DNA of 64,000 nt. Origin: Apodemus sylvaticus. Taxonomy: Eukaryota > Chordata > Mammalia > Rodentia > Muridae. Below, in pieces: positions 36,380 through 47,505 of this stretch. The notes beneath the pieces are model-generated. The model was given only the letters and a program-made list of their open reading frames with translations. It was not told the DNA's origin and did no database searches. Both the position numbers and the translations under genes were made by a program. The stretch's first letter is position 1. Each line of letters starts with the position of its first letter. The stretch spans positions 31,630,805 through 31,694,804 of the forward strand of contig NC_067478.1 of the NCBI RefSeq assembly GCF_947179515.1, given 5' to 3'.

Positions 36380-37700
36380 TGATAGTTCTACCAAAAGCAA
36401 TTTACAGATAGATTCAATGCAATACCAGTCAAAATTTCTGCATTTTTAAAAAAATATTAAAAATCCTAAAATTCATTTAGTATCACAAAAAAATTCCCCA
36501 TGAGTCACAGTGATTCTGTGGGAAAGAGAGAAGAGATGGGGAGGGGGAGAGGGAGAGTGCAGAGAGAAAGACAAACAGATAACAACATTGGTAGGAGGAT
36601 TACCAAATTTCAGAATTATTGTAATAAAAATTATGACATGGGTTCAAAAGCAGAAATAAAGTTCAAGGGATCAAAGATAGAAACGTCAAACAGCAGAGCA
36701 TTAATACACCTATGTATAGCTATGTTATTATAAATGAAGATCCCATAATCATATACTAGAGAAGAGAGCATCTTCAACAAACACAGACACTTACTGGAAA
36801 CACTGGATAACTGTATATAGACTAAAATTTGAGAAGTATCTATCATTGTACACAAAACTTAATTCCAAATAAATCAAAGACCTCAGTCTGAAACCTGAAA
36901 TACTGAAACTGAGAGAATAAAACATAAGCTGTGCACTGAAACACACAGGTGTAGGAAATGACTTTCTGAATATGAGTGCATTTGCCCAGGACTTAAGACT
37001 AGCAAATACCAAGTAAGACCTCATAATAGTAATAATAATAATGATGAGGAGGAAACAAAACAATTATGAAATATTTCAAAAAGTCTATATTGTCCTTATG
37101 AGTTGCAGGAAATGAAAACTAAAACAACTTTGAGATTTCACCATACATCACTTAGAATCCCTAAGATAACAACCAACCAACAACAAATGAATCAAATAAT
37201 GTGGGGAAGAAGGAAATTTTCATTCACTATTTGGGGTTGTAAATTGTTATACAGAATCTAGAAATCAGTTTGAAAACCAGGTGAGAATTCTCAAAAGCTA
37301 AAATTAAACTACCATATGAAGCAGCAACACTCCTGCGCAGAACATGCTCAAAGGGTGAAGCATCCTATGCTGCAGATATTTACTCAACCATGTTCATTGA
37401 CATTGTACTCACAAGAGCAAAAACATGGAAATCAATAACCTTCAGCTTGTGAAGAGATAACAACAGCATGTCACATATAAATGATGGAACACTATTCAGC
37501 TATAAAGAAAAATGGAATTTGCAGGCGCGTGGCTATAACTACAAAATCCACTGAATGGGGTAACCCAGACCCATCGAAGCAAATACCACACGTGCTCTTT
37601 CGTGTTTGTTTTTTATCTTCGAAGCTTTAGATGTGATAATATAGTCTGGAACAACCACAGAATAAAGAAAAAATAAATGAATCATCATGGGAAGCACTAG
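36380..37700 (+). mobile_element. Old L1, 3' half of ORF2 and start of 3' UTR, decayed
   Basis: Blocks of the ORF2 C-terminal third: AGATTCAATGCAATACCAGTCAAAAT, TGGAAACACTGGATAACTG, AAATCAAAGACCTCAG, CTTTGAGATTTCACCATACAT, GGAACACTATTCAGCTATAAAGAAAAATGGAATTTGC and GGGGTAACCCAGACCC. The level of decay and the direction match the 30-32.6 kb piece, so the two are probably one insertion. Confidence 0.7.
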
Positions 37701-39246
37701 TGATAGGCATAGGAGGAAAGAGGTGATATGAAGGCAGAAATGGGAAAGAAAGGGCTAGGATTTTTAATTGAGAGAAATACAAGTTGGGTACTGGAGCAGA
37801 GGGAGAAAGGAGTGAAATGTAGCACTACAGACACTCAAAAGGCTATAAGGAATCATGATATTTCATATTTACCTGAAATTACATACACTACATATAAATG
37901 TATACATACATATGCATATTTTAATGAAGTAATGTTACTTGAGGTGATAATGCTTCCCTCAAGAACCATAGACTAACCAAAGCTACAGTAGAAGACATGA
38001 AATACTTCTCAATTAGTCAGGAGCATTAAAATTCTCTTTTGTCCTTGTTGTGTATCTATCTGCTTTTCTTGTCAATGTAAGCTGCTTGTTAGGGAACTTT
38101 TTTGTAGAAATAATTCGGAAGTGTCTCCCTTTTTTCTATTTGGCAGAATAATTTGGGAAGTACTGCTTAAGTTATCCATTAAAGGTCTAATAGAGCTCAA
38201 TAGTGAATCCATCTGGACAAGGGCCTTTACTAATTGGATGACTATTTATTACAGCTCTAATTTTGCTTTTAATCTAACTGAGCCTTAGATACAGGAGCTC
38301 TGTTGTAAGATGTACCCATTGGAGACAAGACAACCATAGGCAATTATTTCCTGGATCTTATTATCAGTTGTTATTTTCTTTAATGGTCTGTCTGTTGAAA
38401 AGATCCTTTGTTGCACTAACTCTCTGTTGGTGAGGGATGGAAGCTATGCTTATCTGTGGATATAAGAATGAGTATTTAGAATACTGCTAAGAACCATGCT
38501 TATTAAATAAAGTGGCAGTAGTTTGTTCTCCTCTGAGACCCATGTCATCACTAGCCCTGGGAAATTGGCATGGTTTAGAGTACCAGGCATGAATTCTTTT
38601 ATTACAGTGGGTCTTAAATCCAATTAGACAGCTATTGTTACCAACAAGATATGAGTCCCACTGTTGCACCTTTAGAGATATCTTGTCATGGTGATTATCT
38701 TTATAGTTCATAGGTTTCACAACTAAGTAGTATTATTGGTTTCATCTCTTTCTCTTTACATAGCACCTTCAGGAACTATAAAACTTAGTCCTCAGGAAGG
38801 AGCTTTCTGGTCAGATCCAGCTTGTGTCCTCCAAGCCCCAGGTCCATTGTGCATGATGGATGTCTTTAGAAAAAAGAATTTACTGTTAATCTCTTGGAGG
38901 CAAGCCAAATCAAAAGCAAAAGCCTGTATTGTTTCGGGGAGTCTCTTGAATTCTTCTGACCAATGAGTCAAAAGGGAGTTTATCGTGACTAGTACTGGTG
39001 ATTTTATTTGATTTTTTAAAACAAATTTATGTATATGCATGTATGTAAGTTTTAAAGGAATGTCATAATTTTCTAAGTTTCATTGGTATCTATTGTAATG
39101 TCTTCTTTTAATTATCTAATATTATTTATTTGGCTTTTTTCCTGGTTAATTTGAATAAAGGTATATTTCAGTCTTAATTATCCTAACATATTTTTAGATT
39201 CATTATATTTTATATATATGTATGATTTGTCATATATATGTATATG
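37701..39246. other. No recognised gene
   Basis: May include the rest of the old L1 3' UTR up to about 38000, then AT-rich sequence. Confidence 0.4.
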
Positions 39247-39420
39247 CAACACATGCATGCCTAGTGCCTGATATCAGAAGAGAGTGTTAGATACCCTGAA
39301 GACAGTTAAGGGTGGCTGTGAGCTACTATTTGGGTGCTGATAACCAAACTTGGGTCTTCTGCAAAATCAACAAGTGCTTATAACTCCTGAGGCAACTCTA
39401 CCACTCCTTTTTACTGTTTA
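39247..39420 (-). mobile_element. B3-type SINE, antisense
   Basis: CATGCATGCCTAGTGCCTGA, TCAGAAGAGAGTGTTAGATACCC, GGCTGTGAGCTACTATTTGGGTGCTG, GTCTTCTGCAAAATCAACAAGTGCTTATAACTCCTGAGGC: reverse complement of the B2-related B3 SINE. Confidence 0.85.
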
Positions 39421-39609
39421 TAAGAAACTACTAATTAAAAGAATCTTCTTGTTGACTGCTTTTCTTACTTTTTTTGTTTGATTTCACTAATTTCTGCCCT
39501 GATCTTTTTTTTTCTGTCTACTACAATCATACTTTATTTGCTGTTCTTATAGTACATTAAGAAGCATCAACAAATTATTTATTTGAGAGCTCTCTGAGAA
39601 TGTAATGTT

Positions 39610-39975
39610 GGCATTTAGTGCTTGCCTTAGTTACTTTTTTATTGACATTACAATAACTTCACCATAAGTGAGAAAACAGAGAGAAAGAGCTTTATTGGGA
39701 CCTTATAGTTTTAGAGAGTAACTTTATGTCCATCATGGTGTAAGAACATGGTGCTAGAGCAGCAGCTGAGGCTTTAGATCTGATCCAAATGCACAAAAAA
39801 GAAAGACCTAACAAAGAATGTCATGGGCTTTTTAAACCTCAAAACCCACCCCCAGTAATAAATCTCCTCCAATAAGGCCACACTTCCTAATCCTTCCCAA
39901 AGAGACCTACTAACTTGGGACTAAACATTCAAATGGCCTGAATTTATACAGGCCATTTCCATTCAAACCACCACA
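39610..39975. mobile_element. Rodent interspersed repeat (likely hAT-derived)
   Basis: AAAGAGCTTTATTGGGACCTTATAGTTTTAGAG, GTCCATCATGGTG, GCTTTTTAAACCTCAAAACCCACCCCCAGT, CTCCAATAAGGCCACACTTCCTAATCCTTCCCAAA, CCATTCAAACCACCACAT. Same family as at 25845 and the best preserved of the copies here. Confidence 0.65.
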
Positions 39976-42196
39976 TTACTATAAACTTTTCTATCAGAAC
40001 TTCCTTCCTTATATCCCATAGATATTGTATTTTCTTTTATATTTAATTCCAGAACATTTTGAGTTTTTATTTTCTCAAAGATTTATTCTTTACTTAAAGA
40101 GTATCAATAATCATACAATTATTTCAATTAAAATATTCTGAGTTGTTGGTAAAACATGGATTTCACATTATCTCTCAGAGATATTGTTTTCTTAATTTTG
40201 AAGAAAATTTTAATTTTATTCCATGAGATTATTAATAAGCATCTAGGAACCTGCTCTTACTGAAAAACCACTTCTTATTTAGCCAATAGTATAGACAGAA
40301 GCAAGAGAAAACCTTGGCACTTCTAATTTGATATGTACTTCTACTTTGGGGTAAGGTTGGGGAGTTCTGTACAAAAATATGCCAGTAATTTATAGATATC
40401 CTCTGCACTTGTGGAATCTAACCTATTTTTTCCCCTTCAAGATTTATAGCACAAAGATAATAGTAGCTCTGGTACTTTGCTTTTAGCTTTAGTATTTTCT
40501 AGTTCTGAATTGTAGAAATGTCCCTTAAAAGCAACTGGTCATTCTCTTAAACCTACAGATGCCTTTGATTCTAGGAATATTAGTGTCTTGAGAATTTACC
40601 ATGATGAGAGACCACCTTCTAGCCCCAGTAGGAACAATAATCTCCTAAATCCAACTTGTTTTATTAAAATACTTCATTGGGAGCATTTTACAGGACCAAA
40701 ACTGAGATAATTATCATCAGACCACAGGTTGATCAAGACTGCTTAATCATGTATACTTCTCACTGTCTGCCCAATTCATTTTCTCTTTAACGGTAAAGTT
40801 TATAACTGCCCCCAAAGTATGCTCAGATACTTAATTTTCTCCCTTTCCAAACTATACATTTCGCATAAAGTTCACTCCTGAGTCTGCACCATTATTTTTG
40901 TTAGCTGTCTTTAAAACCAATTCTTAGCCTTTTTGTGTTGGAACCCCTAAATTGGACCTCTGTCTTAGGTTCTGATTATATGATTACATACTTTTGAGGT
41001 ATCTTATCAATGAAAGCATTCACTGTTGATATAAGGTGAGAACATCCAGTTTATTTCAGGTCAAGCATCATTCTAGTTTTGAAGATTAAAACATGAGCCT
41101 TAGAAATATCTGATTAATACCTGGAACATCAATGAAATAAACCCACGTGTTCCATGGAAGAAGAATGGGAGCATTGAAGCACATGACTTAAATTTTGACA
41201 TGAGTATGAACAATTTGGAAGGAGGATAGGAAAATATAAGGCCTCTTGAGGGTCATTTAAGTTTCACACATATTTGTATGTCAGAAGCAAAATCAGTTTG
41301 AAGGCATTTGCTTTAGTCCAGCTAGAACATTTGGCTTTTTTTATTCTATACAGAAACATAAAAGCCTGATTCCTAATAAAGACATCAAATTACAAAGCAG
41401 AAGCTTAAGAACTCAGAATATTAGGCAATGGCTCCAAAACATCAAGGTTTTCACTTTTATTGCACCAACATCAATGAAGCATCAACTCAAGTTTGAAGCC
41501 TTTTATCTCAAGGGTAGTTTCTTATGTCAATGCCCTGAATATTTGTCTGCCAAATAGTAAGAAATGATACTCATAAAGCAATTGATTTCTGAAGAAATAA
41601 TTCATGGATAGGATTAGGGGTTTTAAAAAACAGATCTGTGAGAGAACTTTTTCCTTTAGCTTTATGAGGCTCTAGAAGAAGTCAGAAATTATGAGGGAGC
41701 TAGGTCTCATCAGACATCAAATCTCAGACTCCAGGATCTGAGAAGTAGTTTTCTACTATTATAAACCACCTACTACACCTGATATGAATTAAACAGGTAG
41801 GTATGAATGAGATTCTAGGCTAAAATACATAAACTACAGTTATAGTTATTTATGATCATCAAAATTCCAAAGGACAACAGTCTCTGAAATATACATATGA
41901 AATGGCTACCTTAGAGGTCAGTGAGAGAAGACTGGGCTTTCCTCTGTCTTACACTCCAGTATTTCCATATTATTATTAGGAAGAGTCCAGAATGCAGAGA
42001 TGTAAGCAGTTACAACAATTAACATTCCATTCAGAACCTAGAAGCTCACTAGTTCAATGGATACTTGGAATTACATAGGAATGTTCAGTTGAAATTTTTT
42101 TCCTGATTTTAGAATCATTTACATTCAAATAATTGAACAACTTTTTGTCATATCTCTGTGAGGTTTGTGAATGCTATAGGCATTACTGTTTGTTGC
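39976..42196. other. No recognised gene
   Basis: Over 2 kb of AT-rich, unique-looking DNA with no frame or repeat that I recognise. The segment 40640-41000 could be an old LTR but I cannot support it. A G13 run lies at 42197-42209. Confidence 0.4.
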
Positions 42197-42405
42197 GGGG
42201 GGGGGGGGCAATCACCATGGAAATGAAATATTTATATAGCTCATGACATGATTTGAGAGGACTGAGTAAGGCACAGCCAGGTTTACTCTGTGACAGGCTG
42301 CAAACTGGCAGTTTGGAAGATTAGGCCTAAAGGGCATGCCCTTGATGTCTTCCATTTTAGCAACCATATATGATGGGATGGTATTGAAAAGTATCTCAAT
42401 CACAG

Positions 42406-42591
42406 AAGAAAAAGACAGAGCTGGCCGGGCGGTGGTGACACATGTCTTTAATCCCAGCACTTTGGAGGCAGAGGCAGGAGAATTTCTGAGTTTGAGGCCA
42501 TCCTGGTCTACAGAGTGAGTTCCAGGACAGCCAGGCCCCTGTCTCGGGAAAAAAAAAAAAGAAAGAAAAGAAAAGAAAAAGAAAAAGACAG
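42406..42591 (+). mobile_element. B1 SINE with 13-bp target duplication
   Basis: B1 body at about 42421-42548 (GGCCGGGCGGTGGTGACACA, CTTTAATCCCAGCACTTTGG, TGGTCTACAGAGTGAGTTCC, CCCTGTCTCGGG), with an A-run and AAAAG tail. AAGAAAAAGACAG occurs at 42406-42418 and 42579-42591, the expected flanking duplication. Confidence 0.95.
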
Positions 42592-44014
42592 CTGAATGTA
42601 AATAGGACATGATAGAAAGTAGAGAGTAAATTGTTGAAATGGATGCAAGATTTTCACATCTTTGTAAAGAAGGAAAAAATAAGCTAATGTAAGAAAGATG
42701 GAACAACCTTGCAACATAAGAATTGGAGCATCCCAGGGAACAGTGCTGAGATAATTGAATGAGGTATTCTCCTTATAGAGAATTCTCCTTTGCCAACCTC
42801 AACAGACAATGTGATACTCATGAGTCGTCATCTACTCTGGACCAAGAAAAATGGTCAGAATACTTATGTAGTGAAAAGAGCATGGAGAGTAACATCCTTA
42901 TTGCCCACAGGACAGAGATGTGGTTTTGGTGCATTTCATGTGGGTGGAGCAGAGGTTTAGCCTCCCATAGCATACCGAATCAGGGGAAGCCAAAGCAATT
43001 GGTGTTAATAGAAAGAAGATAGGTCAAATCAAGCTCTCATTGTGAAAAATGAGCTCAACCTGTCCCAAAGGATTCATGTCCCTCAGGTATCTGACTTGTT
43101 TTTAGAGAAGAGACGGTTGGCCACATGTGTCATATGCAATTAGCAGTCTTATAAGCCTCCTAACCACATCAACATATTGAACGCTTTTTCTGTGAGCATG
43201 AAAACAGCAAATTAACATTGTGGAGTTGTGCCCTCTGGTTCCCAATAACATGGACAGCATGTTGCAAATAACAGACAGAAATAAATAATTACAGTGAATA
43301 TGGATGCATTGTGCCACTCCAAAATCTACTATATCTAGCTGTTTTCCTCTTCACTTTAGAACTTCCCTTAATTTCCTTTCATGAGAGTATGTGAAAATAT
43401 GACACATTTTCTACTTTTACAGAATCGTGAGGTTACAGAAAAAATAAATAACCCTAGAATTATTTAGAAGAAATTGCATACAATGAGGTTTAATATGACC
43501 TCCTTTTAGTGATAGTGAACCTTCAGTTTTATCATCTATGTCTAAAGTTCAATGCTATATAATAGTACATCTTTTCTCAGCTTAAGAATTTTGGATTCTG
43601 AGTAAAGTATTTATGTTTAAATAAATAAATATCAAGTTGAATCAAAAAGTATTAGTTCATAATTTAAGACAATTTTACAATTAATAGAGAAACTAAAGAT
43701 AGAGAACAAGTCAGAAATATGTGTTGTAAACTAAATAAAATTATATAAAATATTAATTATTCTTACATTTTATACAATACACTAAAAACTGAAATGAGGA
43801 ATTTCTACCTATAGTAGTGCACATGCTGTATACCCATGGGAGAGAAGCATATTGTATATTCATAAGAGAGAAAAACACTTCTTTAACAAAGGACACACTA
43901 GATTAGGTGTATCTGTTCAAGACTGAACAGATCATTATTCTTCTAAAGATTTAATCTCTGAAGAAACATACTACCCGTGTAAACAGAAAATTAGTTCTTT
44001 CAAAGTTTCATACA
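42592..44014. other. No recognised gene
   Basis: AT-rich, with no recognised repeat or coding signature. Confidence 0.45.
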
Positions 44015-44470
44015 GTGTTTAGATCATATTCATCCCTCCTCCTGTGAGTGTGTACAGATTTAATCCCTTTTTCTTATCCACCCAATTTTGTGTATGTTTG
44101 TTTGTATTTATTTATTTACTTATTTATTTATCCTATAACAGCAAGTCATGTCACCCAAATATTCTTGGATGTGTTGTAGAACAGGGGCTACACTCTCTGA
44201 TACAATTGCCTTTTTCTCCCCAGAAGATAATAATTGCCAATAGCTCCATGGCAATGAGGTAGAATTGATCTTTTCTAATTTTCTACTTTTTTCTCCATGG
44301 TGGGATTTGGTCTGGTTCACACTTAAAGGGGTCTTATGTGTGCTGTCACAACTGCTATGAGTTCATATGGGTAGCTGCCCTGCTGTGTCTTGAAGATATT
44401 GTTCCCTTGTAGTCAGACATGCCTCTGGTCTTCACTCTTTCCACCTTGGGATGTCAATAATACTGAGATT
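44015..44470 (-). mobile_element. Old rodent L1 3' UTR, antisense
   Basis: ACAGGGGCTACACTCTCTGATACA, CTCCATGGCAATGAGGTAG, GGTCTTATGTGTGCTGTCACAACTGCTATGAGTTCATATGGG and CCTCTGGTCTTCACTCTTTCCACCTT are the reverse complement of the old L1 3' UTR also seen at 50290. It is preceded by a (TTTA)n stretch at 44104-44131. Confidence 0.65.
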
Positions 44471-45778
44471 CAAATGTAAAGCTTAATATACTTTCAATTC
44501 GCCTTAAAAGAAGGCTATTCTTTGAAAGGGCTCTCAAATAATCTTTCCAAATACAGAAAACAAACATCTATAAGGGTGAAAGCATTTGTTTATTTGTTGA
44601 TTTAAAGTTTTTATTTTACCAGAACATTACCCAAGGGATGAGGTGATGAAGGTAGGTATCTTTGTACTATCTAGGAAGAAGTCCTTAAGGAATGAACAGT
44701 GGCTGTATAAAGATTAGTAGAAAAATGGATGGAGAAGTAGCTTAAACAAATTAAAAACCCCACATACACAAAATAAATCATGGAAATTTCCATTGAATGT
44801 GACATGAATGTTTAACATCCTAAGTAGGTTTATTATAATTTGAATAGTAAGTGTCTCCCCAAAATGGTCATGTGTTGAAGAATTTTTCCTCAGGGGAGGA
44901 ATCTATTCATTGAGAAGTAACTTAACTGAATAATGAAGGCTTCATCATTGAAGGATTCATAATTTGGTGGTATTACCTAGAGAAGTTGGGAGGTTGGGCA
45001 GAAATGGAAGAAGTAAGTCATTGGTGTATCCCTACAAATAGTAAACTTTCCCTTGCCCTTCTCTGACTGCTTTCTGATTACCGTGAAGTGAGAAATTTTC
45101 TCCTCCGTGTGTATCTGCCATTAGAGTTGCTATGGATGCCTTAAAGGTTAACCTCAATTAAGTAATTGCTTTTGAAATGTCCAGCAGGCAGATGGATTGG
45201 CAGGATTCAGCAGAGAATTGTGTACTTAATCAGTCAGAGGTACTTCCTTACTTATTCAAAGAGGAGTTAGGTGTAGTGAGGTTAAATATGTGAACTAACT
45301 GTTTTAAAGTAAAAGGTACAGAAGAGTTGAAAGTTGAAAGTAAGATTTTTGACTACCTGTGACATTGAAAGTCAGAGGAAGGATCAGATAAGGTAAGTCT
45401 TGAGATCTGGAAGAATAGATATAGTGCACAGGAAATATCTCCACTCTTAAACAGGAAGAAATGCTGATACTTAAGAAATTGTCTTAAGTACTTCAATTTT
45501 GTTCACAAATCACCTGTTTATAGAAAGCATTTCTTGGGTGAGTCAACAGCCATGTGCAGGGAACAGAAAATCCTTAAGGGTCAGTTTTATGATTAGATAC
45601 TCTGACAGTGGTGTGGATGCTGACATGGGGCAGCATGGCTAATACTGGACATTCTGGGGACCATGAGCCAGCTGCTGAGTGCTTAATGAGACTTATTCCT
45701 TCAAAATAGTTTGTGACAGCAGAGGGAAGGAACAGCTGAGAGCTTGCATCTTGATCTACAAGTAGGAAGCAAAGGGGA
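44471..45778. other. No recognised gene; old repeat at about 44830-45130
   Basis: About 44830-45130 (GTGTCTCCCCAAAATGGTCATGTGTTGAAG ... GGTGGTATTACCTAGAGAAG) looks like an old mammalian DNA-transposon or MaLR-type repeat. The rest is unclassified. Confidence 0.4.
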
Positions 45779-45788
45779 GGGGAGGGGG

Positions 45789-45860
<72 letters not shown>
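45779..45860 (+). repeat. (GGGGA)n/(GA)n homopurine microsatellite
   Basis: A G-rich start followed by about 34 GA units. Confidence 0.97.
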
Positions 45861-45862
<2 letters not shown>

Positions 45863-46122
45863 ACTGGGAATAACACAGTTCTTTAGAAACCTCTAAACCT
45901 TAAAGCACCCAGCACCACCACCACCTCAGTGGCACACCCTCTGCAGCAAGTCCCCACTTTCCAACCTCTCTCTCTCTCTCTAATAGTTCTGACCTTCTGG
46001 AACCAAGTATCTACATATATGAGGCTACGGGGTCTAGTCTCACTTGAACTAGCACAGTGGCTAGCCTGGATATCTGGAGACCTAACAGTAAACGATGATG
46101 TAATCTGTTAAAACTGAGTAAA

Positions 46123-46336
46123 TGTGATAAAGAAGCAAATAGTATTTGGCACAAGTTGCTTTGAGAGACCGGACTAACTCCATCTTGGGTTCAGGCTCCA
46201 TCAGAGAACCTGACCTAAGGCTGAACTCATTAAACACCAGGCCTGGATCTAGCATTAGTCTCTAGGTCACTCCCTAACAACCGCCAGTCAGGAAGAAAGA
46301 AGTTTCAGTTGTTCCTAAAGATATTTATTTATGAAA
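46123..46336 (+). mobile_element. 5' fragment of an ERV LTR
   Basis: TGTGATAAAGAAGCAAA ... CTCCATCTTGGGTTCAGGC ... GAACCTGACCTAA ... AAACACCAGGCCTGGATC ... AGGTCACTCCCTA matches the first 220 bases of the LTR at 47003 in the same direction, then diverges at about 46337. It is a truncated copy without promoter elements. Confidence 0.75.
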
Positions 46337-47002
46337 ATTATTGGAAAAATACTACTTTTGTGTGAATATAGCTTTAAGGTCAGAGGTGATTTGGGCTTTT
46401 GCCAGCCAATGGGTGAAGGCTTGTGTGTGCTTACCTGCTGCCTGTGTAATGGCCTGCATATGTAGGTGCATCCATTGGTGTGTGTCCACGTTACTGCTAT
46501 TGTCTACTTGTCAAGTGGTTTGTGTACTTGTGAATGAAGCATGTCTTACCTGCTAAGACTTCTTCCATGGCCTTCAACCTCTCAGACTCCCAAGACCCTA
46601 TACTGTTCTTGGCATTGGGGAACATGTACTTTACACTTTGGCAGGTTGGTAGTGATGAGAACCTGTTAGGCAGTTTGAAGGGGAGGGGGCTTGCTTTAGT
46701 CTGGGACACACTAGTATAAGCTGTCTGTGGCTCTTGCCTTTCTGAGCTGGAGGATGGTGCTCCTGTAGCACTGGACATTTAACTCAACTGGCTGCCCACG
46801 TGGTAGCTGAGTCATGAACCCTAATTAGCAGTCAAAATGAGTCTCAGAAAAACTTGTTAAAGCCACATATAGCACAGATAGTCATTTTGCTGTATTATTC
46901 TGTTGGCCTGTGCTTACTTTGGTTCGATCTATCCACAAGAGGACTGTGGAAATTTCATTGTCTTTCCAAAGAAGTCGTAACATATACAGTGGCCTGAGCG
47001 AC

Positions 47003-47505
47003 TGTGATAAAGAATCAAACAGGACTTGGCCCAAGTTGCATTGAAAGACCAGACCAACTCCATCTTGGGTTCAGGCTTCATCTTAGAGAACCTGACCTAA
47101 AGTTGAACTCGTTAAACACCAGGCCTGAACCTAACATCGGTCTCCAGGTCACTCCCTAGCAACCACTGATCAGGAAGAAAGCAGAAGTTACAGTTGTATC
47201 TAAAGATATTTACTTATCAAGGTTTATGGTTTGGCTCCCAGCACCAGCCAATCATTTTAAAGGCCAACAAATTCCATTAATAGCCCCCCAGTCAGATGTG
47301 TGACAAGTTGGGCATGTCCTTGCATGTTTGCTTGCCTTTATAAATGCTTGCTTGAAACTGGGCTCAGGGCTTTGCTCTCCTGATCTGCTGAGTCAGTGAC
47401 AATGGTGTGGCCCAAGCTTGAGCTTGAATAAAGATCCTAGTGCAATTGGTTGCCTCAGAATTGGCTCCTTGGGGGTCTACTGGGGCTCTCCAGATGGGCA
47501 CAACA
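47003..47505 (+). mobile_element. ERV LTR (U3-R-U5)
   Basis: Starts TGTGATAAAG and ends near GGGCACAACA. It carries a TATA box (TTTATAAATG, about 47337-47346), an AATAAA signal (47428-47433) and a U5-like end. It is related to the fragment at 46123 and more distantly to the solo LTR at 20920 (shared GGGTTCAG ... TTAGAGAACCT block and GTTTATGGTTTGGCT). No matching flanking duplication was found, so the exact ends are uncertain. No viral genes are attached. Confidence 0.75.
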
